A stretch of DNA of 64,000 bases from Petrosia ficiformis. Lineage: Eukaryota > Porifera > Demospongiae > Haplosclerida > Petrosiidae. Below the pieces are notes generated by a model. It was not told the DNA's origin, made no database searches, and saw nothing but the letters and a program-made list of their open reading frames with translations. Both the position numbers and the translations under genes were made by a program. The stretch spans positions 19,446,548 through 19,510,547 of the forward strand of contig OX345636.1 of the NCBI GenBank assembly GCA_947044365.1, given 5' to 3'. Positions 50,201 to 60,313 of this stretch are shown here, one piece after another (position 1 is the first letter of the stretch; each line of letters begins with the position of its first letter).

Positions 50201-53200
50201 GTTTTCTCAGTCTAGCAATTACATGTATACAATAAGTATTTGTAAAAATGGTGACTTCACATACATGTACATAGACATAATAATACACACCTGCAACTCT
50301 AGTAGTTGTGTTTCAAGTTGCATACTCTTTTCATATGTCTCAGTACTCTGTTGAACAGCAACACCTTTTATCATTTTTAATTGCTTCTGTGCAGTTCCAG
50401 TAGCTGCTTGACTTTTTCCTAATTCTTCTTTCAATCCATCTCTTTCCTCCTCCAGAGATCGTATGCGAGTTTCCATTTCGGTACTTGAATCTCTCAATCC
50501 AGAATATTTCTGGGACAACTTTTCCTAAATAATTTCATAATTGCATTTAATAAGTACTACAAGCAGTATTTTAGCAAGCCAAACTTCAACAGAGTGGTGC
50601 TAACACAAAAATCAAAGCATAATTGTGATTTAGTTGCATTCCTTTGACCAGATCAAAGGGAAATGGCATTGTATAAAGTGGTGCAGCACCTCTCTTAATT
50701 CCACTCTTTAGCTAGAAACCTGACAAGTATTACAATTTTCCAATACTATCAATGGACAATTCTTGAGTGTTGAGATCCTTGACAACACTAGCCAATCAAA
50801 TTAAAGATATCACATGATCAATAACTACATATATAGATTACTAACAGTAATAACTTCTTGTATAACAGAAAACTGACAAGTATTACAATTTTCCAATATT
50901 ATCAATCAGATGCCCCTCAAATATTTGCCTATGAAATCTATATGTACCATATAATTTCAAGTGGTAGTAGTAGTTGTCCATATATGCACATTATAATTAT
51001 TCACTGACAACATTTCCTGCTTTTACGAAAGGGACATTTTTCATTAAACATTTTATGATGATCACATATCTACCTTTAATTGCTCATCATTGCACCATGT
51101 TGTACAAGAAGTCAATAAAATTTAGTATCCAGGAAGAGCTATCAGTGTTCTTCTTGAATACCAAATTTTGTTATCTTCCTATACCAAATTGTAGAATAGT
51201 GAGCATTTAAATGAGCAAATGTGTTTGCTGTAAAGGCCCCAGTTTGTGACATAATTCTTGTTGACACAGTATGCCAAAATCCTATCTGTCACGGAAACCA
51301 AACTGTTATTTCTTGCTCTGTTCCTTCAAAAAGATGGACAGGAACCTTGCTACCCTAAATACATCTGTATTTTGTAAATTTTCGAACACAGACGCACACA
51401 CACACATGCGCGTGCACACACACACATGCGCGTGCACACACACACACACACACACACATAGCATTTGAGGCAGCCTGAGGTTTACCAATTTACAAGCTTG
51501 CAATAGTTAACTAAAAAACCACACATCTGTATATGCACATGGTAATAAAGTTTTATAGACAAGATCTTTTTTGATCCAAAATAAGAGGAGGCCCCTTTTG
51601 TAATTTCAGTGTTCTTGAAGTAAGTACATGTAATTAATTATTTCATGTATTACAGTATGAACTGATGCATTGTTAAGCAGGACTCTGGCAACATTTTCTG
51701 ATCTGAATAAAGAGGGGAGAGTTGGAATTTCACTTAAAGATGTCTTTAAAACACCAGTTCTAGTTCCCAAGGTCCGTGTAGAATGGCCTGAACATCAAAC
51801 CATCAAACCATATGTACATGTATAAGTTAGTAGTTTATATTGTTAAATAATATTCATAACATTGGTCCACTCAACAAAGGAAATATTTGTACAATGCCAA
51901 GCTTTACGTTGAGAGAAGTGAAATATGTTAGAGAATGCAGAGACTCCCACCTCCTCCCTAACACGCACACACACAGTCACAAAAATGTGCACAGTTCAAA
52001 AACACATACACATTCATGTGTATCTAAGGTATATGAAATATCAGTTTAATGTTTTGTCTATACAGTAACCGGATATGGTACAACGAATATATAATTGTAA
52101 TACGGAGAATAGAACAAGGATTACATAATCCTAGGTAATACATGTACATGTAGAATTGTAGATTAAGGAAGAGATAACTACATGTACTCAAATCTAAAAT
52201 CTACATTGTAAATACACTTACTATATATAATAATACATTCATTCTAACCTTTTCCTTGAAAATTCTGTTGAGCTGAGACTGAAGTTGAGCAACTATTGAA
52301 TCTTTTTGTCCTCTTCTTTCTTCTCCTATTTCCCAAAGGTTACTAGTACTAGCACTGAACTTTTTCTTTGCAGCAAATGTAAATCTTTCCTGGCCATTTG
52401 TACCATTCCTGAGGTGGTATACATTGTATGTACATGTATATAATTAGAGCTAATGTGTATGTATATGCATGTAGTCATGATTCAAAGTGTCCTATAGATC
52501 ACCACACACATGCATACTAGGGTTGGGCGATATTATAAATTGTGATTGTCTAAAGGTGACTTGCGATTATTGCAATATTGCAACTACTCATTGATACTGT
52601 CTATGACAACATGATAAAAGATGACACTTCTGATTCTTGTTTTGAGAGTATATGGCTCAAGACTAAGTGTTATAGTATTATTCAGCACCTTTAATTGTAG
52701 TAAGACAATATTTTGCCATTGTGATAATATTGGCAGACAAAAATCATGCGATATGATTATTGCAATGCAATAATATTGCAATGTATGCGATATATATTGA
52801 ATTATTGCCACAACCCTAATCTATATACACTTCATGCATGTCCATACAAAATACAAACATGTAAATATATAAGAACTCCCACACATACATGTACATGTAT
52901 GCATGTACTACATGAATACATGTACAATTGTACATGTATATAGATGTATATGTACATACTCACACTCAATTCTTACATTCTTTCTAGTTCTGGTATAGAA
53001 GTGCTATGTCTTCTTCCATACAAATCTTCTTGACTCCTTCCTCTACCACGACGACCACGATTACCTCCTCCTATGCTTTCCTCACTACTACTTTGTCTAC
53101 CTAGACTCTCCTCTGAATCATTTTTAACCAGACTTGAATCTCTGTGTATAAATATTGGCATGTGTGTAACAATTATTATAATACATGTGGGTCAGTGTTT

Positions 53201-56200
53201 TTCATAAGCTCATATGGCGCACCATTGGCCCAATGAGTTTCTTATTTGGCACTGGACAGTTTTCTCTTTAGGCCAGTGGCGCAGTTAATTATGATTATAT
53301 TGTCACTAACAGCATTACCTGTTTGTTAATTGGCTCAAGATATATTCCCAATGGCTCACACACTAATACAACTCAAAATATCCATTCATTTGCAAATAGT
53401 CATGTTTAATACACAAGAACATGTACATATATTCAAATATGCTATTCACTGTCTACATCAGCAGCCAATTACATGTACATGCAATAATTATTTATTAAGG
53501 ATTAGAAAAGTGATAAGCTTTTATCTAAATATGCCCAATTTACAATTTGACTTAAGGACATTCATGTTCAATATGAAGTCAGAAAGATGTTCATAACTTT
53601 TGCTTGGAATGACTTACAATCCATTTACCTGCACTATTTTCATATAATCCTTCCAATTCTTTTTTGTGTACGTGAATGTCAAATGTCAATCCATTAATTG
53701 ATTCATTATTGATTCATTATTGAGTTACAGTATAATATATATTAACCTTATGACATGAAACAGTACACTATAACACACACACTAAGTCATCATATATACT
53801 TTTTGGTCATCATTAATCCAAACAGACTTTATATTCATTAAATTTTGCAATTAAACTTACCTTAAATCTTTCAGACTACCATTTTCATATTCCAATTCAA
53901 TTAATTTTTCTTCTGCTTGTTTTAACTGATGAGTAAGGTTAGTAATGTCTTCTTTGAGTTTAGCAATCTCTTGATGAGAATCACTAACAACTGAAACTTG
54001 CCCGGACATAGATTTTAGTTGATCCTGTGTAAAATTATATTCATGAACACAATAACAAAATACTGTCAATCCTAATTATACTAAAGAATGAGCTGTACTC
54101 TTTTCATTGGCTGAGAGATATTACACATGTACATCCACTTTCAATCATTAACTTGTATTCATACAGAGACGGTGGGTGGGGGTACTCCCATTTCAATCCT
54201 ACATGTTTATGAAGCCAAGATTAATTAGACAACCAAATAATCTTTGGATGTTTCTTTTCTTGGCAAAGTTTCATACAGAGGAGGAGGGCAGGGGGGTATC
54301 CTCCTCTTAACTTGAGTTTTCTCCCCTAGGTTTCAAACCAAAGTTACTTCAACATACAATAACAACTCAGAGCTACATGTATGAGACTACTGGTACCCCA
54401 GAAATAACCTCAAGAGGGCCTAAATTAAATTTCCTTGAGAAGCATATTCCCCCTCCACACACATAAGAGCAATGTGCTTTGAATTATCATATTTGTTTTC
54501 CTCCCTGAGAAAAACATTCCTGTATGGAACCCTGCTTGGTTAAGACACCAATATGAAACCCTCACATGTACTGTAACTAACCTTCAGTTGCTGATTCTCT
54601 CTCTTCAATTCAGTTACAGTAGATTTCAATTGGTCTCTTTGTTCAGATAAATGTTCACATTCTCTTCTTGAAGCATCATAGTTTGGAGTGATGGATTGCA
54701 ATTTTTCTTTAAATCTTTGATTTTCACGCTGCAGTTCATTGAGCTTATATTTAAGATTGTCTCTATCTTGTACAGCACAGTCAAAATCACTGATTAGTAT
54801 AAAAACAAAACAGTATCATTAACATGTACAAACACTACACTACATGTACAGTAGTGAACAACATAACCTACTTAGTACACAATACTGTTTAGTACACTAT
54901 ACTACAGTGTACTGTAGAGTGGCACACCAGTGCTATACTGCAAGCGGTACTATCAACAGTACTACTTTGTACAATAAAGTAACAGTACTACTGCTGCTAC
55001 ATGTATAGTATATGTCAATAAAAAGTCACCATACAGTACAGTAATTACTCAGTAGTTTCATTATCACACTACAGTAGTTCAACAGTAATTTTAACAGTAA
55101 ATGCTGTACTTTTCAATTCAACACCACAGTAGTGAGACAGTAATTACTATACTATACTGACAGTAGAACTAAGGTAATTACTGTTACTGTATGGTGACAT
55201 TTTATTGACATATACTGTATCTGGTGATAGTTTATTGGCCACTACTGTCTGTGAGTTTGCATAATAGGTACATGTACACGACATTGTAAAAATGAATATA
55301 ACCTTCTTTCGTCCAATAGCTGCCTGTATTTCTTGTCTAGTTCAGTTATCCTGTGAAGTAAGTCTTCATTCTCATATCCTATCTTTTGAACAATCTAATA
55401 GTAATAATTACATTTATATGTAATTAGACATTATCCAATAGTAATTAATAAACATGTACATGTATACATAAATGATTAGCATGTTAGATACACAGATGGT
55501 AAATGGAACATATGGTAATTATAATAACAGTATGGATTGATGATGTAGTGTAATGATAGATGGTAAAATACGGAGTATACATGTACATGTATGTATAAAC
55601 AGTGGTGTGGAAACAGCCAGGCATGCAGGACATTGTCCGATAAATCTATTAATTTTTCGATAAATTGAAACTGAGCTGTATACAAAGAATACGGGGAGCA
55701 CGACAAGAGTGGTGAAAATAGGTCAAGCAGTTGGCTCAATATTTCCACACCCCTGTGTATACATATACATAATTACATGTATGTTTGTATGAAATCTATG
55801 ACTGGTTGAATACATAGATTGGGTAAACATAGAAAGATTTATAATACAAAGAATCTGATGAGTTGATTAATGAGAGGAGAGATACAAGCACACATGTAAA
55901 TAGGTATATACGTTACAATATGATTGTTGTAGGAAAGGATTAACTGCTTACCTGCATGTGTTGTGCATATAAATGTTCCAATTTTGTTTGTAGCTCATCT
56001 CTTTCTTCAGTTATTTTAACAATTCTACTTTGTAGATCAGTCTGTTCTGGCTACAACAATCATGAGATAATACATGTAATAATTATATATCTGTGATGTT
56101 TTGGAAATAGACACAAAGCACATATAACAATACTGCAGGTTATTTTTTGATTAATTAAGCAGTACATGGAATTATACAATTAATTCAAGACAGTAATAAA

Positions 56201-56811
56201 TTATTATAATGAGTATTTTGTGTTATATAGAGAATGATGGTTCATGTATCATCCCTTGAACTGAAAAAATACACATACATGTACATTTATTATATACACA
56301 TTCTAAGTGACCGTGTTTGCAAAGTCAAAAATTTTGATAGTTGTGATCAAAAGATTTTGTTTCAAACTGGCTATTAGGCCATTTTAAAGGGGAGCCATTG
56401 AAATGTCATGTCTAGGAAGTCAACTGAATGATCTTCTAGATATATTCTCTCAAAATGATGGAATAATGCATTTGATCGCCTCCCAAATTAGCAAACATGG
56501 CCCATTACATGTTTAAGTACATGTACATGCATGTGTGTCATTACCCCTAGCAATGCATAGAGTTATGGTAGTTTGGTTGTCTTAGTGTGTGTTTGTGTTT
56601 TGCATATCAACAAAATAGTCAAAACTAAAAATGCTAGAGTTCTGATCAAGGCACATGAATAAATACTGATGAAGGAAATTTTCTAAAGACATTTAGTTAC
56701 ATATAATGTCTCATAGTTGCAAAAACAAAAACACCTTGTGAAATGAAATAATCATGACAACACTTGTGGCTTACATAATATACACTGTACAGTACATGAT
56801 ATATACATGTA

Positions 56812-56846
<35 letters not shown>

Positions 56847-58072
56847 GATACGCCGAAACATCAAAGTAAACCACAGGTTTATAAATGAGATATAGCACCC
56901 TGTGGTCAGATATAAAACCTGCTGTCGAAACAGACTACAAGAAAACAACGCTTACCTTCTCCAAAGTGCAGACAAAACGGTAGGAGAAGCAACAGACATT
57001 AACAAATTTCTTGTCTTTTGGGAAATATATTAATTATAACATGCCTACTTGTGCTATATCAGATTTATAATCACCTCGCCCTCGGGCCTACGGCCCTCAT
57101 GCTCGGTGATTATAAATCTGATATAGCACTCGTAGGCATGTTATAACGCATGCATATATTATCATTGATTGGCCAGTTTTAGTGGCCCTAGAAATTGGTG
57201 TAAAGACATTTGGTACTTAATACAATTATAATACATGTAAAACTATTGGGCTGAGTAACAGTGTTTGTGAGGTCTAGATTAAAATTCACAGCAGCAATCA
57301 ATTCCTTAATTGTCTCAATTCCATTGATGTGGTCATAGGAATGCAATTAGGCCTTTGATGTGGTCATGCATTTGACATTGCCTTCCTCCTTTCTCTGAGC
57401 TAAAACCTTGGAAATGTACTAGAATACTGTTTTATAAATAATGATTGTATGTACATGTCTGTACTAGTTTCAAATTTGGCTAACAAGAGAAGGGAGGGAA
57501 CATGCAGTGAGTGGGATGGAAGCAAATAATGCAGCATATTGATGTAAAATTACTATGGCAGTATGGAGTAGTGTATTATAATGTTATTAATAATAATTAC
57601 ATTTTATTTAGCTATTTAATCATGCTTACATAATTATGCCTAATAGGCAGACATTGACACTACATGCATATATACATGTACATGTATGTACAGTACCCGA
57701 CATTATTAAGTTTACATACTATCACTGTACTTCCATGGACTACAGTGTACTTTGCAAGTGAAGTAAACAATACATTGAATATACTACTCACCTTAGTACT
57801 ATACACTTAGTAATTCACACATTATTATGGTTATAGTCTACTACTTATAAGTACAGTTAATTATGCTATTAGGTAAGTGTAGCAGTAAGTATACTTAATA
57901 AAGTCAGGTACTGTACTGTACATGTAAAGTACTTTCTAATCCATACAAGTACCTTGTATTTCTGCATAAATCTCCAATCCATGCCTTCACTTCGTAGCTC
58001 ATGATCAGGATATTGATATCGATGATTCAGCCTTCCTCCTTGATCATGATTTTGACCAGCACGTAAATCCAT
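29182..58072 (-). CDS. DLG5: Gene B: DLG5-like MAGUK scaffold, 34 exons
   Basis: Exons, in transcription order (minus strand): 57953-58072, 55952-56050, 55303-55394, 54582-54789, 53861-54024, 52977-53141, 52249-52408, 50291-50524, 50107-50211, 49650-49769, 48834-48917, 47857-48036, 47128-47382, 46159-46191, 44952-45073, 44023-44146, 42867-42990, 42091-42194, 39201-39348, 38524-38604, 37531-37637, 36876-37007, 36614-36760, 36158-36351, 35651-35757, 35376-35507, 35181-35260, 34647-34818, 34105-34242, 33472-33614, 32702-32808, 32487-32581, 29920-30022, 29182-29269. Phases agree at every junction; about 1488 aa (human DLG5 1919). Order: coiled coil (40-660), PDZ1 (663-755), PDZ2 (785-870), basic/Ser-rich linker, SH3 (1185-1260), guanylate-kinase-like domain (1265-1488). 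DLG5 scaffolds act at cell junctions in polarity and signalling (family knowledge). Compared with human DLG5 it lacks two PDZ domains before SH3. Confidence 0.9.
30120..31086. repeat. 24-bp minisatellite (about 40 units) in a gene B intron
   Basis: A tandem array of the unit CCAGATCGATCACTAAATCGGTTA and variants, made of two similar 12-bp halves (GATCGATCACTA and AATCGGTTACCA). Because 24 is a multiple of three it gives long false ORFs in several frames on both strands (runs of VTRSITKS or DLVTDLVI). A higher-order 255-bp block with the odd word GTTGCGATCACTAAATCAG appears at about 30503 and 30758. It directly abuts the duplicated 3'-end segment at 31087. Confidence 0.95.
31087..31440. repeat. 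Second copy of the 3'-end segment, inside a gene B intron
   Basis: Direct-orientation copy of 28844-29200. It even includes a degenerate version of the last bases of gene B's terminal exon (TCAAGCTTCACACTGAAG against TCATGTTTCACACTGAAG), here not part of the transcript frame. It lies in the intron between the exons at 32487-32581 and 29920-30022. Confidence 0.88.
33010..33335 (+). mobile_element. Dispersed repeat R1, copy 2
   Basis: Begins ATGGCCTGCAGGACCATTCT (compare ATGGCCCGTAGGGCCAT in copy 1), then ATTCTTGTGTCATTATCACA, ATGTAGTTAAAGAAGTTAC and a decayed right end. No ORF. It lies in a gene B intron. Confidence 0.7.
34647..35260 (-). other. Gene B SH3 domain (exons 28-29)
   Basis: [17 protein letters not shown] joins [19 protein letters not shown] and [10 protein letters not shown], matching the MAGUK SH3 layout (F-Y-I-R-A-x-F/Y ... 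E-L-S-F-K-x-G-D-x-hydrophobic-H ... W-x-A-x-R). As in other MAGUKs it should pack against the guanylate-kinase-like domain. The intron between exons 28 and 29 starts with GC instead of GT (see the separate entry). Confidence 0.88.
35179..35180 (-). other. Non-canonical GC donor of a GC-AG intron in gene B
   Basis: On the minus strand exon 28 ends ATATCTACAG and the intron begins GCTAGTG. The reading frame and the conserved SH3 sequence (YLQ joined to ELSIKCG) require this junction. The only nearby GT (four bases later) would shift the frame. GC-AG introns are a known minor class with consensus AG/GCAAGT. Confidence 0.7.
35376..38604 (-). other. Gene B linker, Ser/Thr/Arg-rich (exons 20-27)
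   Basis: About 300 residues of low-complexity, probably disordered sequence between PDZ2 and SH3, including [21 protein letters not shown]-free acidic/Ser runs such as [19 protein letters not shown], and a basic Ser/Lys/Arg stretch [19 protein letters not shown] just before SH3. In human DLG5 this interval holds two PDZ domains; no PDZ signature (G-phi-G-phi loop or core Asp) is present here. Exon 20 joins exon 21 (37531-37637) in phase. Confidence 0.8.
38209..38272 (-). other. Possible alternative exon of gene B (weak)
   Basis: After an acceptor-like TTATGAG the minus strand can be read in the phase required by exon 20 as [14 protein letters not shown], which mimics the start of the following exon ([10 protein letters not shown]). 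A weak donor TCC/GTTTCA follows. Gene B joins exon 20 to the 37531-37637 exon in frame without it. It may be a diverged duplicate or mutually exclusive exon, or chance. Confidence 0.2.
38744..39089. mobile_element. hAT-type MITE, family H1, copy 1
   Basis: Ends TAGTGTTTGGCGATACTG and, in reverse complement, TAGTGTTGGGCAATAATG. Flanks are ACACAAAC and ACACAGAC, a seven-of-eight match to an 8-bp target duplication. The interior shares GATTATTG-rich words with the copy at 52518-52818. Non-coding; lies in a gene B intron. Confidence 0.75.
39840..40185. repeat. 27-bp minisatellite with a simpler leader repeat
   Basis: Main unit TGCATTAGTCATTATCAATGGGTAACA, alternating with a shortened form ending GGAATT. 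It starts with two copies of ACATTGAAAACAACTATTGC at 39825-39880. About a dozen units. It lies in the gene B intron between PDZ2 exons and just before a hAT relic. Confidence 0.9.
40230..41520 (+). mobile_element. ZBED/hAT transposase relic
   Basis: The left end CAGGGTTCAATTAATTGATT and right end (reverse complement) AGGGCTGGGAATCGTTTTAA fit hAT termini. Coding remains: a BED zinc-finger shadow at about 40525-40690 ([15 protein letters not shown], then C-x-x-C and NLMQH in broken frames); a middle region at 40766-41040 ([20 protein letters not shown] and [20 protein letters not shown]); and the hAT C-terminal dimerisation box at about 41215-41370 ([20 protein letters not shown], then VDxLIFLNMN). 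Frame breaks and stops make it inactive. Inserted in a gene B intron, opposite to the gene. Confidence 0.85.
41574..42049. mobile_element. hAT-type MITE, family H1, divergent copy
   Basis: Left end TAGGGCTGAGTGATAATATT and mirrored right end (reverse complement TTAGGCCGATTGATATTTTC). Contains an NRF-1-like palindrome TGCGCATGCGCA at 41668-41679 and GCGTTGCCTGCGAGTG-like words on the reverse strand. No ORF. It follows the ZBED relic after about 50 bases. Confidence 0.6.
44640..44690. repeat. TA-rich microsatellite
   Basis: Interrupted (TA)n run in a gene B intron. Similar runs occur at 10239-10266, 56816-56842 and 60237-60311. Confidence 0.9.
45585..45860 (+). mobile_element. Dispersed repeat R1, copy 3 (partial)
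   Basis: Contains GGAAGTTGTATCATTCTGGG, ACTTGGTCAATTAATGGGCA and ends AGCAATCATAGGGATGTTTT. It lacks the opening hairpin. Located in a gene B intron. Confidence 0.65.
46580..46712 (-). mobile_element. Dispersed repeat M1, copy 2 (inverted)
   Basis: Reverse complement of the M1 words: ATCTTGAGCCAATTAACAAA, TATAATTATAATTAACTGTG and GTGTCAAATAAGAAGCCAAT. It sits in the gene B intron before exon 14. Confidence 0.75.
46802..46980. mobile_element. hAT-type MITE, family H2, copy 1
   Basis: Starts CAGTGATGTGGAAACAGCCA and ends TGTCCACACCCTTG, with the interior word AATTGAAACTAAACTGTATA. It matches the better-preserved copy at 55600-55755. The flanks TGTAACAA and TGTACATA are a weak target-duplication candidate. 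Confidence 0.7.
47460..47635. repeat. 88-bp tandem duplication in a gene B intron
   Basis: 47460-47547 and 47548-47635 are two adjacent copies of the same 88-bp sequence (starts AGCAATTTGATATAAATTTC, ends TCTCAACTGACTG) with one visible difference (CAATATTTAAC versus CAATACTTAAC). Confidence 0.95.
51391..51460. repeat. (CA)n microsatellite with CATGCGCGTG interruptions
   Basis: ACACACACATGCGCGTGC occurs twice in tandem, followed by a pure CA run, in a gene B intron. The duplicated interruption gives false ORFs in several frames. Confidence 0.92.
52518..52818. mobile_element. hAT-type MITE, family H1, copy 3
   Basis: Ends TAGGGTTGGGCGATATTATA and, in reverse complement, TAGGGTTGTGGCAATAATTC. 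Interior shares TGATTGTCTAAAGGTGACTT and GCAATATTGCAACTACT with the copy at 38744-39089. No coding capacity. Confidence 0.78.
53213..53352 (+). mobile_element. Dispersed repeat M1, copy 3
   Basis: ATGGCGCACCATTGGCCCAA, then TTCTTATTTGGCACTGGACA, GGCGCAGTTAATTATGATTA and TGTTAATTGGCTCAAGATAT. Same order of words as at 20587-20720. Intron of gene B. Confidence 0.8.
55006..55217. mobile_element. Tc1/mariner-like MITE, copy 2, in a gene B intron
   Basis: Ends TAGTATATGTCAATAAAAAG and its mirror CATTTTATTGACATATACTG, flanked by TA on both sides. Arms continue through CACCATACAGTA. By eye it is about 90 percent like the copy at 24522-24725, with the extra word ACTCAGTAGTTTCATTATCA. Confidence 0.85.
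55592..55763. mobile_element. hAT-type MITE, family H2, copy 2, with target duplication
   Basis: The 156-bp element 55600-55755 begins CAGTGGTGTGGAAACA and ends, in reverse complement, CAGGGGTGTGGAAATA. The flanks TGTATAAA (55592-55599) and TGTATACA (55756-55763) match at seven of eight positions, as expected for hAT insertion. A second copy lies at 46802-46980. Confidence 0.85.
56816..56842. repeat. (TA)n microsatellite
   Basis: Pure TA run in gene B intron 1, next to a partly palindromic block (56850-56935) containing ACCACAGG... and ...CCTGTGGT. Confidence 0.92.
57034..57147. repeat. Long hairpin with 42-bp arms
   Basis: Arm 57034-57075 (TTATAACATGCCTACTTGTG then CTATATCAGATTTATAATCA) is mirrored at 57106-57147 with about two mismatches in 42. 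The loop holds a second small GC-rich hairpin (CCCTCGGGCCTACGGCCCTC). This looks like a tiny foldback element or one end-pair of a transposon. Located in gene B intron 1. Confidence 0.9.
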
Positions 58073-58384
58073 TCACTCTATGTAAATTAATACATATTTA
58101 AACATAAAGATAACTCAATCATGTATTTTAAAATGTATCATTTTAATTGTAAAGCAGTCCATTTGGAAGGAGATACATGTATAATTATAAATTTGATTAA
58201 ACAGCAAACAATATAAGCACTCACACTATTCAACCATATTCATTAGCCTAACAATGATTGATCTTTCTAACTATAATGGTTTTCTGTACAAAGCAGCAAA
58301 TAGCTAGTGTTATTATAAGGGAGGTTTGTTTTGTATTGTTATCTTCATCCAACTGGCCTGTTTTTAACAAGAATATGGAGAAAA
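58073..58384. other. Gene B 5' flank with probable splice acceptor before the start codon
   Basis: On the minus strand the ATG at 58072 is preceded by ATTAATTTACATAG/AGTGA, which reads as a splice acceptor five bases before the ATG. The true first exon (5' UTR) and promoter are therefore probably further upstream, at higher coordinates. Nothing else is seen here. Confidence 0.4.
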
Positions 58385-58765
58385 ACGTATCCCTATGATT
58401 ATTTTGTAATCACCAATAATTATTGCTGATGACGTTCTCATGCGTGAAACCCAATAACACAGTAATTACATCTACATGTAGTTAGTTGCTTTTCTATTCT
58501 TCGTAATTTCTAAAGACATTATCATATAAGTTTTGTAATGTACATGTATTTTAGCTGCAGCAGCTAGTAATTGAAGTTTCCACAAGCTGAATTCATCATG
58601 TTAGGCTACTGTAGTTCAACCACACATTCATCTACGCACCATCCCCATCAATTGATCGAGTCCCTGGTGTGATGCAACTTATTTAACTACATATACAACA
58701 TGCACAATGTATATAACACAAGAATATAATTATGCTTTAATTATAGAAAGCAATCACAGGGGTGA
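58385..58765 (-). mobile_element. Dispersed repeat R1, copy 4 (inverted)
   Basis: In plus sense it reads ATCCCTATGATTATTTTGTA, TTGCTGATGACGTTCTCATG, CATCAATTGATCGAGTCCCT and GCAACTTATTTAACTACATA, the reverse complement of the R1 right half (compare GGGGCTCGGTCAATTAATGG and AGCAATCATAGGGATG). No ORF. Confidence 0.65.
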
Positions 58766-60275
58766 CCCTGCAAATCATAAATAATTTATATATAATTCAT
58801 ATATATAGTACTTGTATTAATGTACATGTATTATAGCCTAAGAAAACAATACCTTTTATTCATACACACACACACATTATGAGGTGTTACTGAACACAGA
58901 AGATAATAGATAACAAAACAATACAATAATATTATTATACATTTTGCAACGTAATAACTTGATATCTTTTCACTCCTACGTGTACAATGTGAAATATTAT
59001 CATCATCTATGGTTTACTGTCAAACATTCAAAAACAACGTAATGTAAACATTATCCACAATAAAGACCACACAGTAATTTTTTGACAATCACTACAGTTA
59101 TATAGCACAGTAATTACTGAATATAGTACCATGATGGCAAGCGTTTTGTGCAACATTGTTCACAAATATCTCAAATCCCATCTGCAGTTACTTTCCTTGT
59201 TTTATGAGAGCTCTCTTACAACTCTGTCTTCCACACAGATAATAGCAAAATTTACAAGTTACTTTCTTGGGATTGAATTTGCTCCTCGACAGTAACTTAA
59301 AGTCAAATATTCACTGGAATAAGGTTACTTAAATAGTTACATTACTTTTACAAATCAAAATGGACAATTATGTAATTACATGAACATTGAATAATCCTGG
59401 TGTAAAGTATGATATCTCTTTACGCTATAAAAACATTATTTCTATTTTGTATTCAGATGTGCATATAAAAAATTCGTATACATGTGTAACTGCTGACCCA
59501 ATCAAAGGAAAAACACAACTATGTGAATAAACAAACATCTTCATCTACTATAACTATTTTTATAACTAAGAGATTACATTGGAATTCATAAACTAATTAC
59601 ACAGCAGATGTTAGCCTTGCCCTGAACACTAAAGTAGCACTGCATAGGGTGTCCTTTAGCTTACATATAACACGTTTTTCAAATTTCCTCCTTTGCTAAT
59701 TTCTGAATTCCTAACTACAATTACAATGAATATAATACCACTCCCACACTCCACAATGTAAACCTATCCAAAGCATTAGATCAATGAACATTGCTATTCA
59801 TCAAATACAATACTATTATATACAATTATGAATCAAAGCCAATACTACTACACTTTACCAAGTAAGACACTTACACCTAATTAGTTACAACATATGTGTA
59901 TACGTATACAATTATATGAACATCAATACAATACATTGTACATATATAGGTAATGCTGTAATGTAACCACAATTTTGATAAGAACAAAATTCCTTTCCTT
60001 AATTGTCTTTGTAAAAGTGCCTACACATTTTATTCACTTGTTATGAAATGTAAGATTGAATGATTGAAGCTGATAGCCTTATATCACTTCTTAACAAGAC
60101 GTTTGCATACATTACATGTACACTTATATTATGACACTTTAGTTCTGAAAAAATAATGTAACCAGATATTCAATACATCTATAATTGTAGATATGAGATT
60201 CTTAGACACACACATACACAGATAGATTACTTCACATATAATTATATATAATTATATATATATATATGTATATAT

Positions 60276-60313
<38 letters not shown>

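Larger units (their letters stand above)
47128..56050 (-). other. Gene B coiled-coil block (exons 2-13)
   Basis: Twelve exons encode about 620 residues of Glu/Lys/Leu/Gln-rich heptad-type sequence, for example [37 protein letters not shown] and [19 protein letters not shown]. The coil is broken near residues 230-300 by a Ser/Gly/Arg-rich insert ([20 protein letters not shown], exon 6) that looks disordered and phosphorylatable. A long N-terminal coiled coil is what separates DLG5 from the classic DLG proteins. No CARD-like domain was recognised at the N-terminus. Confidence 0.85.

Noticed and set aside
51271..51503. ORFs on both strands across 51.3-51.5 kb
   Set aside because: They come from the CA/TG microsatellite (poly Val-Cys or Thr-His) and are intronic to gene B.
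56697..56948. 83-codon minus ORF with a run of Ile-Tyr
   Set aside because: The run is a TA microsatellite; the rest is intron of gene B.
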